Source of the DNA: Streptomyces tauricus | Lineage (GTDB): Bacteria > Actinomycetota > Actinomycetes > Streptomycetales > Streptomycetaceae | Reading direction: 5' to 3' | DNA length: 64,000 nt | Assembly: GCF_014650955.1 (NCBI RefSeq) | Contig: NZ_BMVY01000020.1 | Span: forward strand, 94,453-158,452 | In this document: positions 51,432-59,904 of the stretch, one piece after another | Layout of the letters: every line of letters starts with the position of its first letter | How positions within the stretch are numbered: the stretch's first letter is position 1 | Made by a program: the position numbers and the translations under genes | Notes under the pieces: model-generated | The model's database searches: none | Seen by the model: only the letters and a program-made list of their open reading frames with translations | What the model was told of the DNA's origin: nothing

Positions 51432-52871
51432 GTGGGAGGGGCGGATGACCGGATGACCGAGCTCACCGAACTGACGGCCGTACGACTCGTCGAGGGGTAC
51501 CGCAAGGGTGAATTCAGCCCCGTGGACGTGGTGCGGGCCGCGCTGCGCAGGGCCGAGGAGATCCAGCCCGCGGTGAACGCGTTCGTACGTCCCGACCATC
51601 TCGACCATCCCGACGAGGAGGCGGTGCTCGCGCGGGCCCGGGAGTCCGCCGAGCGGTGGCGGCGCGGTGAGCCGGCCGGGCTTGTGGACGGCGTACCGGT
51701 GTCGGTGAAGGACATCCTGCTGACGCGGGGCGGGCCGACCCTGCGGGGTTCGCGGACCGTGTCCGAGTCCGGGCCCTGGGACGAGGACGCGCCGTCCGTG
51801 GCGCGGCTGCGCGAGCACGGGGCGGTGTTCCTGGGGAAGACGACGACCCCCGAGTTCGGCTGGAAGGGCGTCACCGACTCACCCGTGTCGGGGGTGACCC
51901 GCAACCCCTACGACCGCTCCCGCACCGCGGGCGGGTCGAGCGGTGGGAGCGCGGCGGCCGTGGCGCTGGGCGCGGGGCCGCTGTCCCTGGGCACGGACGG
52001 CGGCGGCAGTGTCCGTATCCCCGGCTCCTTCTGCGGGATCTTCGCGCTGAAGCCGACGTACGGGAGGGTGCCGCTGTATCCGGCGAGCGCGTTCGGGACG
52101 CTCGCGCATGTAGGGCCCATGGCGCGCGATGCCGCGGACGCGGCGCTGATGATGGACGTCATCAGCGGGCCTGACACCCGCGACTGGTCGGGACTGGGGC
52201 CGGTGGCCGGCTCGTACGTGGACGGCCTGGACGGAGGTGTGCGGGGGCTGCGGGTGGCGTACTCGCCCTCCCTCGGCGGGCAGGTCGCCGTACAGCCCGG
52301 GGTCGCGGCGGCCGTGCGGCGCGGGGTGGAGGGGCTGGCGGCCCTCGGTGCGTACGTCGAGGAGGCCGACCCCGATGTCACGGATCCCGTCGAGGCGTTC
52401 CACGTGCTGTGGTTCAGCGGGGCGGCGCGGGTGACGCAGCGGCTCGGCCCGCGGCAGCGGGAGCTGCTCGATCCGGGGCTGCGGGAGATCGTCGGGCTGG
52501 GTGAGCGGTTCAGCGCGCTGGACTATCTCGCGGCGGTGGACGTCCGGATGGAGCTGGGGCGGCGGATGGGGCGCTTCCATGACACGTACGACGTGCTGGT
52601 GACGCCCACTTTGCCGATCACCGCGTTCGAGGCGGGGGTGGAGGTGCCGGGTGGGTCGGGGTATCGCAGGTGGACGGGGTGGACGCCGTTCACGTACCCC
52701 TTCAACATGACGCAGCAGCCGGCCGCCACCGTCCCGGTGGGGGTGGATGAGAGGGGTCTGCCTGTGGGGCTGCAGGTCGTCGGAGCCCGTCACCAGGACG
52801 CGCTGGTCCTGCGGGTGGCTCACGCGTTGTACGCGGCGGGGGTCGGCGGGGTTGCGCGGCCGTCCCTCTAG
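51432..52871 (+). CDS. Amidase (amidase-signature family)
   Basis: A 479-residue amide hydrolase of the GatA/AtzE-type family. The Ser-cisSer-Lys triad is visible: K in VSVKDILL, Ser in AGGSSGGSAAAVALG (cis-Ser) and the nucleophile in TDGGGSVRIPGSFCG. GTG 51432 has GGAGG five bases upstream. It follows the hydroxyacid dehydrogenase and probably acts in the same pathway, releasing ammonia or cleaving an N-acyl bond. The C-terminal region with FTYPFNMTQQPAATVPVG is normal. Substrate unknown. Confidence 0.92.
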   Translation: MGGADDRMTELTELTAVRLVEGYRKGEFSPVDVVRAALRRAEEIQPAVNAFVRPDHLDHPDEEAVLARARESAERWRRGEPAGLVDGVPVSVKDILLTRGGPTLRGSRTVSESGPWDEDAPSVARLREHGAVFLGKTTTPEFGWKGVTDSPVSGVTRNPYDRSRTAGGSSGGSAAAVALGAGPLSLGTDGGGSVRIPGSFCGIFALKPTYGRVPLYPASAFGTLAHVGPMARDAADAALMMDVISGPDTRDWSGLGPVAGSYVDGLDGGVRGLRVAYSPSLGGQVAVQPGVAAAVRRGVEGLAALGAYVEEADPDVTDPVEAFHVLWFSGAARVTQRLGPRQRELLDPGLREIVGLGERFSALDYLAAVDVRMELGRRMGRFHDTYDVLVTPTLPITAFEAGVEVPGGSGYRRWTGWTPFTYPFNMTQQPAATVPVGVDERGLPVGLQVVGARHQDALVLRVAHALYAAGVGGVARPSL

Positions 52872-52894
52872 CGGCCCGGTGGGGGCTGGCCGCG

Positions 52895-53028
52895 CAGTTC
52901 CCCCGCGCCCCTCAAAGCAACCGATTCCGCCGTTCCCCGCGCCCCTGAAAGGCAAAAGACTGCGCCGTTCCCCGCGCCCCTGATGGGGCGCCCCCCGCCC
53001 CTGTTTTCAGGGGCGCGGGGAACTGCGC
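52895..53028. repeat. GC-rich interspersed repeat cluster H (4 copies)
   Basis: Three C-rich copies (52895, 52929, 52962) and one G-rich copy (53008) lie between the convergent amidase and DUF3830 genes, with the usual AAAGGCAAAAGACT spacer. Confidence 0.86.
52962..53028. terminator. Hairpin from head-to-head repeat copies
   Basis: Arms 52962-52983 and 53007-53028 are 22-bp reverse complements with one mismatch around a 23-nt loop. It sits between convergent genes, like the hairpin at 12510-12593. Confidence 0.6.
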
Positions 53029-53069
53029 AGCTCGCGCGCACCGGGCCCGCAGGGAGGCACGGGTCAGCC

Positions 53070-53570
53070 CTACGCCCGGCGGAAGTTCAGCGTCTCTTCC
53101 AGGGCCCCCGACCGCCACAGGTCGTTGCACGCCTCCGCCATCGTGTCGAGGCCTTCCACCACCTGGCCCCACACGATCCCCGGCACCCACCCCACATCCC
53201 CGTTGAGCAGCAGGTTGTTTCGTTCGTAGAAGAGTGCGAGGTCGATCACCGGTGTGCCCGCCCGGACGCCGGACGCGCCCCCGTACCCGTACGCCGTCGA
53301 CCCCAGCTGCGTACCGGAGAAGGAGAAGTAGCAGAGGTCGCCCGGGATGGGCGTGACGGTCGGGTTCTCCAGGGGCGGCTCCGCCGGGGCGAACGCCGGC
53401 AGCAGGGTGTAGATCTCGTTGCGGGCGTACTTCGCGTGGAAGACGTCACCGCCGAGCGGCAACGCGTTCCAGACGGCTTCGCAGGTGATCGGGGCGCGGT
53501 CGTCGAGGAGCTTCGCCGTGCAGTGGACTCCGCGCTTGGACAGGGACACGTCGATGTAGCGGTCAGCCAT
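53070..53570 (-). CDS. DUF3830 (cyclophilin-like fold) protein
   Basis: A 166-residue cytoplasmic protein (ADRYIDVSLSKRGVHCTAKLLDDRAPITCEAVW ... written in part: RYIDVSLSKRG, LLDDRAPITCEAVWNALP, GDVFHAKYARNEIYTLLP, TVTPIPGDLCYFSFSGTQL, DVGWVPGIVWGQVVEGLD). DUF3830 members share a cyclophilin-like barrel with TM1367-type proteins. They often lie beside amidases, Asp/Glu racemases and amino-acid importers. ATG 53570 chosen; ATG 53579 has a better GGTGGA ribosome-binding site. It is divergent from the ABC importer genes. Biochemical role unknown. Confidence 0.86.
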   Translation of the reverse strand: MADRYIDVSLSKRGVHCTAKLLDDRAPITCEAVWNALPLGGDVFHAKYARNEIYTLLPAFAPAEPPLENPTVTPIPGDLCYFSFSGTQLGSTAYGYGGASGVRAGTPVIDLALFYERNNLLLNGDVGWVPGIVWGQVVEGLDTMAEACNDLWRSGALEETLNFRRA

Positions 53571-53667
53571 GGGTTCCATGGTCCACCCGGGGTCAATACC
53601 GCCGTCGCGGGCATCGGGGCGCAAATTAATCCGAATAACTTGTATCGCGTGGGGTAGCCGCGCGCCC

Positions 53668-54594
53668 ATGGCTCCACCAATTGGGAACGACTCTAAGGAA
53701 GCTTTGCCGGACGTCGGGCACCGCGGCACGAGCCGCCGGTCGCTGCTGGCGGGTGTCGCGGCGCTCGGCGCACTCGGTGCCGCCGGCTGCAGCCGGGTGG
53801 CCACCGCGTCGGGCAAGGACGGCGGTGACCTCCTGGACCGGCTGAAGGCGCAGGGCGTCGTACGCCTCGGTATCGCCGGTGAGATCCCCTTCGGTTACAT
53901 CGACAAGGACGGTGAGCTGACCGGCGAGGCCCCGGAACTCGCGAAGGTCATCTTCAAGCGGCTGGGGGTGGACCGCGTACAGCCCGTGCCGACGGAGTTC
54001 GGCTCGCTCATCCCCGGTCTGAAGTCCCAGCAGTTCGACGTGGTCGCCGCCGGGATGTACATCAACGCCGAGCGCTGCGCCCAGGTGATCTTCTCCGACC
54101 CCGACTACCAGATGCTCGACGCCTTCATCGTCCGCAAGGGCAACCCGAAGAACCTGCGCGACTACAAGGACGTCGTGAAGTCGGGGGCGAAGTTCGCGAC
54201 CGGCACGGGATACGCGGAGATCCAGTACGCGGTCGAGGCCGGGTACAAGGAGAGCGACATCCTGATCGTCCAGGACCAGGTCGCGGGCATGAACGCCGTC
54301 GAGGCGGGCCGTGTCGACGTCTTCGCCGGGACGGCGCTGACCACCCGCGAGGTCGTCAAGAAGTCCGGCAAGGTGGAGTCGACCGAGCCGTTCGCTCCCC
54401 TCGTGGACGGCAAGCCGCACACGGACGGCGGCGGCTTCGCGTTCCGCCCGACGGAGACGAAGCTGCGGGACGCCTTCAACGTGGAGCTCAAGAAGATGAA
54501 GGACAGCGGTGAGCTGCTGCGCATCCTGCGGCCCTTCGGCTTCACCAAGAACGAGATGACCGATCTGACCGCGAAGGAGTTGTGCGGCGGATGA
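53668..54594 (+). CDS. Amino-acid-type ABC transporter substrate-binding lipoprotein, EhuB-like
   Basis: A 308-residue extracellular lipoprotein with twin arginines R23-R24 (SRRSLLAGV) and lipobox AAGC (C41), so probably Tat-exported. The body is a family 3 solute-binding fold (VVRLGIAGEIPFGYIDKDGELTGEAPELAKVIF in part: GIAGEIPFGYID, GEAPELAKVIFKRLG). This gene group is often annotated ectoine/hydroxyectoine-binding EhuB. The ligand here is unproven; neighbouring enzymes do not include the EutBCDE ectoine degradation set. It couples to the permease by an ATGA overlap. Confidence 0.87.
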   Translation: MAPPIGNDSKEALPDVGHRGTSRRSLLAGVAALGALGAAGCSRVATASGKDGGDLLDRLKAQGVVRLGIAGEIPFGYIDKDGELTGEAPELAKVIFKRLGVDRVQPVPTEFGSLIPGLKSQQFDVVAAGMYINAERCAQVIFSDPDYQMLDAFIVRKGNPKNLRDYKDVVKSGAKFATGTGYAEIQYAVEAGYKESDILIVQDQVAGMNAVEAGRVDVFAGTALTTREVVKKSGKVESTEPFAPLVDGKPHTDGGGFAFRPTETKLRDAFNVELKKMKDSGELLRILRPFGFTKNEMTDLTAKELCGG

Positions 54595-55310
54595 CATCGG
54601 GACTCTGGGAACTCGTCCTCAAGGGGATCTGGGTCACGGTCCAGCTGCTGGTCCTCAGCGCGCTGCTGGCCGCGGCCGTCTCCTTCGTGGTGGGCATCGC
54701 ACGTGTCCACCGGCTGTGGATCGTCCGCTTCCTCGCGGGCTTCTACACCGAGGTGTTCCGCGGCACCTCGGCACTGATCATGATCTTCTGGGTGTTCTTC
54801 GTGCTGCCACTCGCCTTCGGCTGGCAGCTGGTCCCGCTGTGGGCCGGCACCCTGGCCCTGGGCCTCACCTACGGGGCGTACGGCTCCGAGATCGTGCGCG
54901 GCGCCCTGAACTCCGTCGACCCGGCGCAGGTGGAGGGCGGTATCGCGCTCAGCTTCACGCCCTGGCAGCGACTGCGGCTGATCCTGCTGCCGCAGGCCGT
55001 GCCGGAGATGATCCCGCCCTTCTCCAACCTGCTGATCGAGCTGCTCAAGGGCACCGCCCTGGTGTCCGTGATGGGCATGGGCGATCTGGCCTTCAGCGGG
55101 AACCTGGTGCGGCTCGCGCTGCAGGAGAGCGCGGAGATCTACACGTACATCCTGCTGATCTACTTCGTGATCGCCTTCCTGCTCACGCGGCTCATGCGCG
55201 GACTGGAGAAGCGGTTGAAGGCCGGAATCGGAGAGGTTCCTGAGAAGGGTGTGTCCCAGGCCGAGCTGCATCGCCCGGAGACCACCGGAGTCGGCGGAGG
55301 TGCCGCATGA
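54591..55310 (+). CDS. Amino-acid-type ABC transporter permease, EhuC-like
   Basis: A 239-residue His/Glu/Gln/Arg/opine-family permease with five membrane segments (first about 9-31). The EAA-type loop is VEGGIALSFTPWQRLRLILLPQAVP, visible as EGGIALSFTPWQRL and ILLPQAVP. ATG 54591 overlaps the preceding stop, and its own stop overlaps the next permease, so the importer genes are coupled. The tail is Arg/Glu-rich and cytoplasmic. Confidence 0.9.
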   Translation: MTSGLWELVLKGIWVTVQLLVLSALLAAAVSFVVGIARVHRLWIVRFLAGFYTEVFRGTSALIMIFWVFFVLPLAFGWQLVPLWAGTLALGLTYGAYGSEIVRGALNSVDPAQVEGGIALSFTPWQRLRLILLPQAVPEMIPPFSNLLIELLKGTALVSVMGMGDLAFSGNLVRLALQESAEIYTYILLIYFVIAFLLTRLMRGLEKRLKAGIGEVPEKGVSQAELHRPETTGVGGGAA

Positions 55311-55957
55311 CATGGGACTGGAGTGCCGTCGGCGACTTCATGCCGCACTTCTGGGACGGACTGCTGGTCACCCTGCAGGCCCTGGTGCTCGGCTCGCTGA
55401 TCTCCTTCGTCCTCGGGCTGGTGTGGGCGCTGCTGATGCGGGCGCCGACCCGCTGGGTGCGCTGGCCGGTCGGGGTCGTCACCGAGTTCATCCGCAACAC
55501 CCCGCTGCTGGTGCAGCTGTTCTTCCTCTTCTACGTGCTGCCCGAGTGGGACATCACGTTCTCCGCGATGACCACCGGTGTCGTCGCCATCGGGCTGCAC
55601 TACTCGACGTACACGATGCAGGTCTACCGGGCCAGCATCGAGGGCGTGCCGGCCGGCCAATGGGAAGCGGCCACGGCACTGAACCTGCCCCTGACCCGGA
55701 CGTGGACCGCGGTGATCCTGCCGCAGGCGATCCGCCGGGTGGTGCCCGCACTGGGCAACTACGTCATCTCGATGCTCAAGGACACGCCGATGCTGATGGC
55801 GATCACCGTCCTCGACATGCTCGGTGAGGCGCGGCTCTTCGCGCAGCAGAACTTCCAGTTCACCGAGCCCCTGACGGTCATCGGCGTGGCCTTCATCCTC
55901 ATTTCCTATCCCGCTTCCCTCCTCATGCGAGCCCTGGAGCGACGTCTTGTCCGCTGA
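55307..55957 (+). CDS. Amino-acid-type ABC transporter permease, EhuD-like
   Basis: A 216-residue second permease of the same family, with FIRNTPLLVQLFFLFYVLP in the first half and the EAA loop PAGQWEAATALNLPLTRTWT followed by ILPQAIRRVVPALGNY. It heterodimerises with the EhuC-like permease. ATG 55307 overlaps the stop before it; the ATPase gene starts 11 bp inside its 3' end. Confidence 0.9.
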   Translation: MTWDWSAVGDFMPHFWDGLLVTLQALVLGSLISFVLGLVWALLMRAPTRWVRWPVGVVTEFIRNTPLLVQLFFLFYVLPEWDITFSAMTTGVVAIGLHYSTYTMQVYRASIEGVPAGQWEAATALNLPLTRTWTAVILPQAIRRVVPALGNYVISMLKDTPMLMAITVLDMLGEARLFAQQNFQFTEPLTVIGVAFILISYPASLLMRALERRLVR

Positions 55958-56765
55958 AAACCCCCTGACAGAAGATTCCGGCGCCAACCCGGCGGTGGAC
56001 GGCAGCGAGCTGATCCGGTTCGACAAGGTCACCAAGCGCTTCGGCGACAACACGGTCCTCGACGACCTCGACTTCTCCGTCGCGTCCGGCAAGCACGTCA
56101 CGCTGATCGGCCCGTCCGGCTCCGGCAAGACGACGATCCTGCGGCTGCTGATGACCCTGACGAAGCCCGACGAGGGCACGATCAAGGTGGGTGGCGACTA
56201 CCTCACCCACGAGGAGAAGAACGGCAAGCTGGTCCCGGCCGGCGAGAAGCACATCCGCGAGGTCCGCAAGAACATCGGGATGGTCTTCCAGCAGTTCAAC
56301 CTCTTCCCCAACATGAAGGTGCTCCGCAACATCACCGAGGCGCCGGTCACCGTGCTCGGCATGTCCAAGGACGCGGCCGAGGAGCGGGCCCGCGAGCTGC
56401 TGGACCTGGTGGGGCTCGCCGAGCACATCGACAAGTACCCGAGCCAGCTCTCCGGCGGGCAGCAGCAGCGCGTCGCGATCGCGCGGGCGCTGGCGATGCG
56501 GCCGCAGGTGCTGCTCCTGGACGAGGTGACGTCCGCACTCGACCCCGAGCTGGTCGCGGGCGTCCTCGACGTGCTGCGGGACATCGCCCGCAGCACCGAC
56601 ATCACGATGCTGTGCGTGACCCACGAGATGAGCTTCGCCCGGGACATCTCCGACCAGGTGCTGATGTTCGACTCCGGGAGGGTCCTGGAGTCGGGCCCGC
56701 CGGAGAAGATCTTCGGTGACCCGGAGCACGACAGGACCAGGGAGTTCCTCGGCGCGGTGCTCTGA
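55947..56765 (+). CDS. Amino-acid-type ABC transporter ATPase, EhuA-like
   Basis: A 272-residue ATP-binding subunit with Walker A GPSGSGKTT, Q-loop FQQFNLFP, signature LSGGQQQR, Walker B LLLDEVTSALD and H-loop VTHE. It energises the importer encoded just upstream. TTG 55947 begins within the permease 3' end. The N-terminal 25 residues before IRFDKVTKRFG are an extension. It closes the four-gene importer operon; a GC hairpin follows. Confidence 0.93.
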   Translation: MSAENPLTEDSGANPAVDGSELIRFDKVTKRFGDNTVLDDLDFSVASGKHVTLIGPSGSGKTTILRLLMTLTKPDEGTIKVGGDYLTHEEKNGKLVPAGEKHIREVRKNIGMVFQQFNLFPNMKVLRNITEAPVTVLGMSKDAAEERARELLDLVGLAEHIDKYPSQLSGGQQQRVAIARALAMRPQVLLLDEVTSALDPELVAGVLDVLRDIARSTDITMLCVTHEMSFARDISDQVLMFDSGRVLESGPPEKIFGDPEHDRTREFLGAVL

Positions 56766-57077
56766 GCCCGGACCGGCCGCCCGGCCAGGCGGGCCGGTCG
56801 GCCGGGTGAACCGGTCGGCCCGGTGAGCCGGGTCGGGCGAGTCCGTCGGGGCGGCCAGATCGTCCGGGACGCCGGTGCATGCCTTCGGCATGTGCCGGAC
56901 GGGTGCGCCACTGCTGAGGCGATCGGATCACGCCATCAATCCCGCCAACAGCCCCTCCGCGCGCCCGGCCCGACGGCTATCGTGGAGGAGGCCCGGCCGT
57001 CCGGGCTGCGTTGATGTGCGGGTCGATGCGCGTGACGTCGACCCGCGCGCCGGGCCGAAAAGCGCAGGGGGATCACC
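56766..57077. other. Intergenic region after the importer, with a GC hairpin
   Basis: A 312-bp gap. GACCGGCCGCC...GGCGGGCCGGTC near 56769-56799 (one bulge) is a likely terminator for the importer. Several CCGG-rich short repeats follow, then the IclR-gene promoter. No coding potential noted. Confidence 0.5.
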
Positions 57078-57836
57078 GTGGCGCTGAAGCGCGAGTCGAC
57101 CGCGCCGTACCACTCGGCCCAGGACGCCCTGCGCGTCCTGGAGACCGTGGCACGGCACACCACCGGCATCACCGACGTCGAACTCGCCCGGCACACCGGC
57201 CTCGGCACCGAACGCCTCACCGCCCTCCTGCGCATGCTGCGCCGCGAGGGGTACGTGGAGCAGCTCGCGGACGGCGCGTACGCGACCGGGGAGGCCTTCG
57301 GCCGGCTGGGTTCCGTGCGCGACCGGGACGAGGCACTGCGCGTCCAGCTCCAGCGGAACCTCGACCGGCTGCGCGACTCGGTCGGCGCCGCCGTCTACAT
57401 GAGCCGGTACGTGGACGGTGAGATCCACGTCACCCAGTGCGCGGAGGGCCCGGCCACCCCGGCGGTCAACGAATGGGTGGACTTCCGCTCCGCGGCGCAC
57501 GCCAGCGCCATCGGCAAGAGCCTGCTCGGCCAGCTCGACCTCAACGGCCGGCGCGACCACCTCTCCCGCCACCGGATGGCCCGGCTCACCTCGCGCACCA
57601 TCACCAACGAACGCGTGCTGCTGTCCCGGCTCGACGCCCAGGCACCCACCGTGCCCGTGCTCGACCTCCAGGAGTACGCGATCGGCACGGTCTGCGCGGC
57701 GGTCCCCATCACGGCCGGTTCGGCCGTGGGCTGCCTCGCCCTCTCCCTGCCGGTGGAGCACGCCCACCGGCTGCGCGAGGCCGCCGACACCCTCAACCGG
57801 GGCGCGGCGCCGGTACTGCTGTCCCTGGCGATCTGA
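57078..57836 (+). CDS. IclR-family transcriptional regulator
   Basis: A 252-residue regulator with an N-terminal winged helix-turn-helix (about 13-75, ALRVLETVARHTTGITDVEL) and a GAF-like effector domain (about 85-248) with HASAIGKSLLGQLD and the C-terminal VCAAVPITAGSAVGCLALSLP. GTG 57078 follows AGGGGGATCACC. Position next to the importer and catabolic genes suggests it senses the substrate or a breakdown product and controls the locus. Regulation is inferred only from proximity. Confidence 0.85.
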   Translation: MALKRESTAPYHSAQDALRVLETVARHTTGITDVELARHTGLGTERLTALLRMLRREGYVEQLADGAYATGEAFGRLGSVRDRDEALRVQLQRNLDRLRDSVGAAVYMSRYVDGEIHVTQCAEGPATPAVNEWVDFRSAAHASAIGKSLLGQLDLNGRRDHLSRHRMARLTSRTITNERVLLSRLDAQAPTVPVLDLQEYAIGTVCAAVPITAGSAVGCLALSLPVEHAHRLREAADTLNRGAAPVLLSLAI

Positions 57837-57933
57837 GCAGCCGCCCGGCACCTCGCCGGTGGTCCGGAGCACCCCTGCGGAGCGGGTAGTATTTTCCCTG
57901 TCGCCAGCCGCGAGAGCGGTCGGCGGGAGTCAC

Positions 57934-58007
57934 GCGCCGCTAGCTCAGTTGGTTAGAGCAGCTGACTCTTAATCAGCGGGTCCGGGGTTCGAGTCCCTGG
58001 CGGCGCA
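57934..58007 (+). tRNA. tRNA-Lys (CTT), copy 2
   Basis: A 74-base cloverleaf identical to the copy at 43247, with anticodon CTT at 57968-57970. A TAGTAT -10-like hexamer lies about 40 bp upstream (57887). Confidence 0.97.
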
Positions 58008-58022
58008 CAAGAAGAGCACCAC

Positions 58023-58054
58023 CGAAAGGCCTCCGCGCAAGCGGGGGCCTTTCG
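58023..58054. terminator. Terminator after tRNA-Lys copy 2
   Basis: A 14-bp stem with one wobble/mismatch (CGAAAGGCCTCCGC / GCGGGGGCCTTTCG), GCAA loop. Shared with the convergent acyl-CoA synthetase gene. Confidence 0.85.
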
Positions 58055-58063
58055 CGTTGCGCC

Positions 58064-59740
58064 TCACCTGAGCAGCAGTTCCTCGCGTCCCCGCGCCCGG
58101 TACCGCGCCACCAGCGCCTCGACGTCGGCCCCGCTCAGCAGCCGGTACCCGGCGCTCTCCGGCTCCCCCGTCGGCCGCCACCACACGGGGTCCGCGCACC
58201 GGAAGCCCTCGCGGCGCAGGCCCGCCCGGTGGATCTTGTTGGTGGCGGTGACCGGCATCCGGTCGAGGACCCGTACGAAACGGGGGGCCATCTTGGTGCC
58301 CAGGTCCGGCTGGGCGCGCAGGAAGGCCTCGAAGGCGGGCGGGTCGAAGGTGCCGGCCACGGCGGCCATGACCTGGTCGCCGGCCACCGGGTCGGGGACG
58401 GCGTACACGGCCACGGCGTCCGCGCCCTCGTAGCGGGCGAGGATGTTCTCGATCACCGCGGCGGCCAGGTTCTCGCTGTCGACGCGGAGCCGGTCGTCGG
58501 TGCGGCCCGCGAAGTACAGGTAGCCGTCGGCGTCCCGGTAGAAGAGGTCGCCGGTCCAGTACCAGCCGCCCCTGCCGCGCGCCGCGTCCGCCGCCGGGTT
58601 GCGCCAGTAGCCCTCGAAGGGGTTGGGGCCGCGGTTCACCAGCTCGCCGATGGCCTCGTGCCCGTTGAGCAGCAGGCCGTCGGCTCCGAAGAGCGCCGCG
58701 GGGCACTCGGCGCCGGTCTCGGGGTCGATCACCGCGAGGTCGTCGCCGGGGGCCGCCCGTCCGGTCGCGCCCTTCGGTGTCCCCGGCGACCACTGGATCG
58801 CCGCCCCGCCCTCCGACGACCCGTAGCCCTCCACCAGGCGCACCCCGAACCGTTCCTCGAAGGCCGCCGCGTCCACCGCCCCCGCCTCCGTCCCGAAGCC
58901 CGTGCGCAGCGGGTTGTCGCGGTCGTCTGCGCGGGGCGGGGTCTGCAGGATGTACTGGACCGCGCGTCCCACGTAGGTGAAGTACGTGGCCCCGTAGGCC
59001 CGTACGTCCGGCAGGAAGCCCGAGGCGGAGAAGCGGCGCCGCAGCGCCACGCCCGCGCCGGCCGCGAGGGCGGGCGCCCAGTCGGCGATCACGGCGTTGC
59101 CGTGGAACATCGGCATGCAGATGTAGTGCACGTCGTCCGCGCGCACCCCGAAGTGACCGACCAGCGACCGCCCGGCCGCCGCGAGCCGTCCCTGGGAGCA
59201 GATCGCCGCCTTGGGCGCACCGGTCGAGCCGGAGGTGAAGTAGAGGAGGAAGCGGCTGCGCGGGGTCGCCCGCCCCTGTCCCGGTTCCGGGCGCGCGTCC
59301 GCGTAGGGCGCGAGCAGGTCCTCGTACGCCTGCGTGTCGGTCACCAGGACGCGTACGCCGGGGAGTTCGAGTCCGTCGAGGAGGGGGAGGTGGGTCCGCT
59401 CGGTGACCAGGACGCGGCACTCGGTGTGGAGGATGTCGCGGGCGAGTTCGGGGCCGCGGCGGGTCGGGTTGATCCCGGCGACGGCCGCGCCCGCGAGGGC
59501 CGCGGCGCCCAGCCAGAGGGGGAACTCGGGGGTGTTGTCGAGCAGCACGCCCACATGCGGCTGCGCGCGGGACGGCAGCAGGTCGGTGAGCAGCGCGGCC
59601 CGCGCCGCCGCACCCGCGGCCACCTCGTGGTGCGTCAGGGTCCGCTCCTCGAACCACAGCCCGGGCCGGTGGTCACCCCACCGCTCCTGTACGAGTTCGG
59701 CGACGGTACGCCGTTCGGCCGCCGTGCTCCTGGCTCCCAT
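58064..59740 (-). CDS. Acyl-CoA synthetase (AMP-binding, FadD-like)
   Basis: A 558-residue adenylate-forming enzyme that activates a carboxylic acid, probably a fatty acid, to its CoA thioester. The P-loop is YFTSGSTGAPKAA, A5 region GYGSSEGGAAIQWSPG, hinge FAGRTDDRLRVDSENLA and catalytic Lys in PVTATNKIHRAGL. It lacks the YxxGD spacing of some groups but has YWTGDLFYRD. It most resembles actinobacterial FadD17-type enzymes as I recall. ATG 59740 lies very near a possible transcription start, so the mRNA may be nearly leaderless. A small palindrome lies 17 bp upstream. Confidence 0.9.
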   Translation of the reverse strand: MGARSTAAERRTVAELVQERWGDHRPGLWFEERTLTHHEVAAGAAARAALLTDLLPSRAQPHVGVLLDNTPEFPLWLGAAALAGAAVAGINPTRRGPELARDILHTECRVLVTERTHLPLLDGLELPGVRVLVTDTQAYEDLLAPYADARPEPGQGRATPRSRFLLYFTSGSTGAPKAAICSQGRLAAAGRSLVGHFGVRADDVHYICMPMFHGNAVIADWAPALAAGAGVALRRRFSASGFLPDVRAYGATYFTYVGRAVQYILQTPPRADDRDNPLRTGFGTEAGAVDAAAFEERFGVRLVEGYGSSEGGAAIQWSPGTPKGATGRAAPGDDLAVIDPETGAECPAALFGADGLLLNGHEAIGELVNRGPNPFEGYWRNPAADAARGRGGWYWTGDLFYRDADGYLYFAGRTDDRLRVDSENLAAAVIENILARYEGADAVAVYAVPDPVAGDQVMAAVAGTFDPPAFEAFLRAQPDLGTKMAPRFVRVLDRMPVTATNKIHRAGLRREGFRCADPVWWRPTGEPESAGYRLLSGADVEALVARYRARGREELLLR

Positions 59741-59756
59741 GGGGGCGCACCATAAT

Positions 59757-59769
59757 TGACGGAGCGTCA
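59757..59769. promoter_or_regulatory. Palindromic operator candidate upstream of the acyl-CoA synthetase
   Basis: TGACGGAGCGTCA has perfect 5-bp arms around GAG and lies 17 bp before the start codon, overlapping the likely promoter. It resembles TetR-family operators at actinobacterial lipid genes; the regulator is not in this window. Confidence 0.5.
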
Positions 59770-59904
59770 GATGGGGAGGGTCGTGGCAGCGGTTCCTGCC
59801 GTGGCCCGGCGTGGTGTCCGGTACAGCTCCACGCACGCCGTCACGGCCATGCCGACGTGCGTGGAACCTACCCGTGGGGGGTGGCGGAGATCCTCAGGCG
59901 CCGA

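Noticed and set aside
53668..56765. Calling the importer ehuBCDA with ectoine as established substrate
   Set aside because: Sequence resembles that family, but none of the ectoine degradation enzymes other than the racemase fold is adjacent, so the ligand is left open and no gene symbol was assigned.
43321..57933. Genomic island integrated between the two tRNA-Lys genes
   Set aside because: No integrase, relaxase or phage gene, no composition change, and cdgA is a conserved core gene. Kept only as a recombination question.
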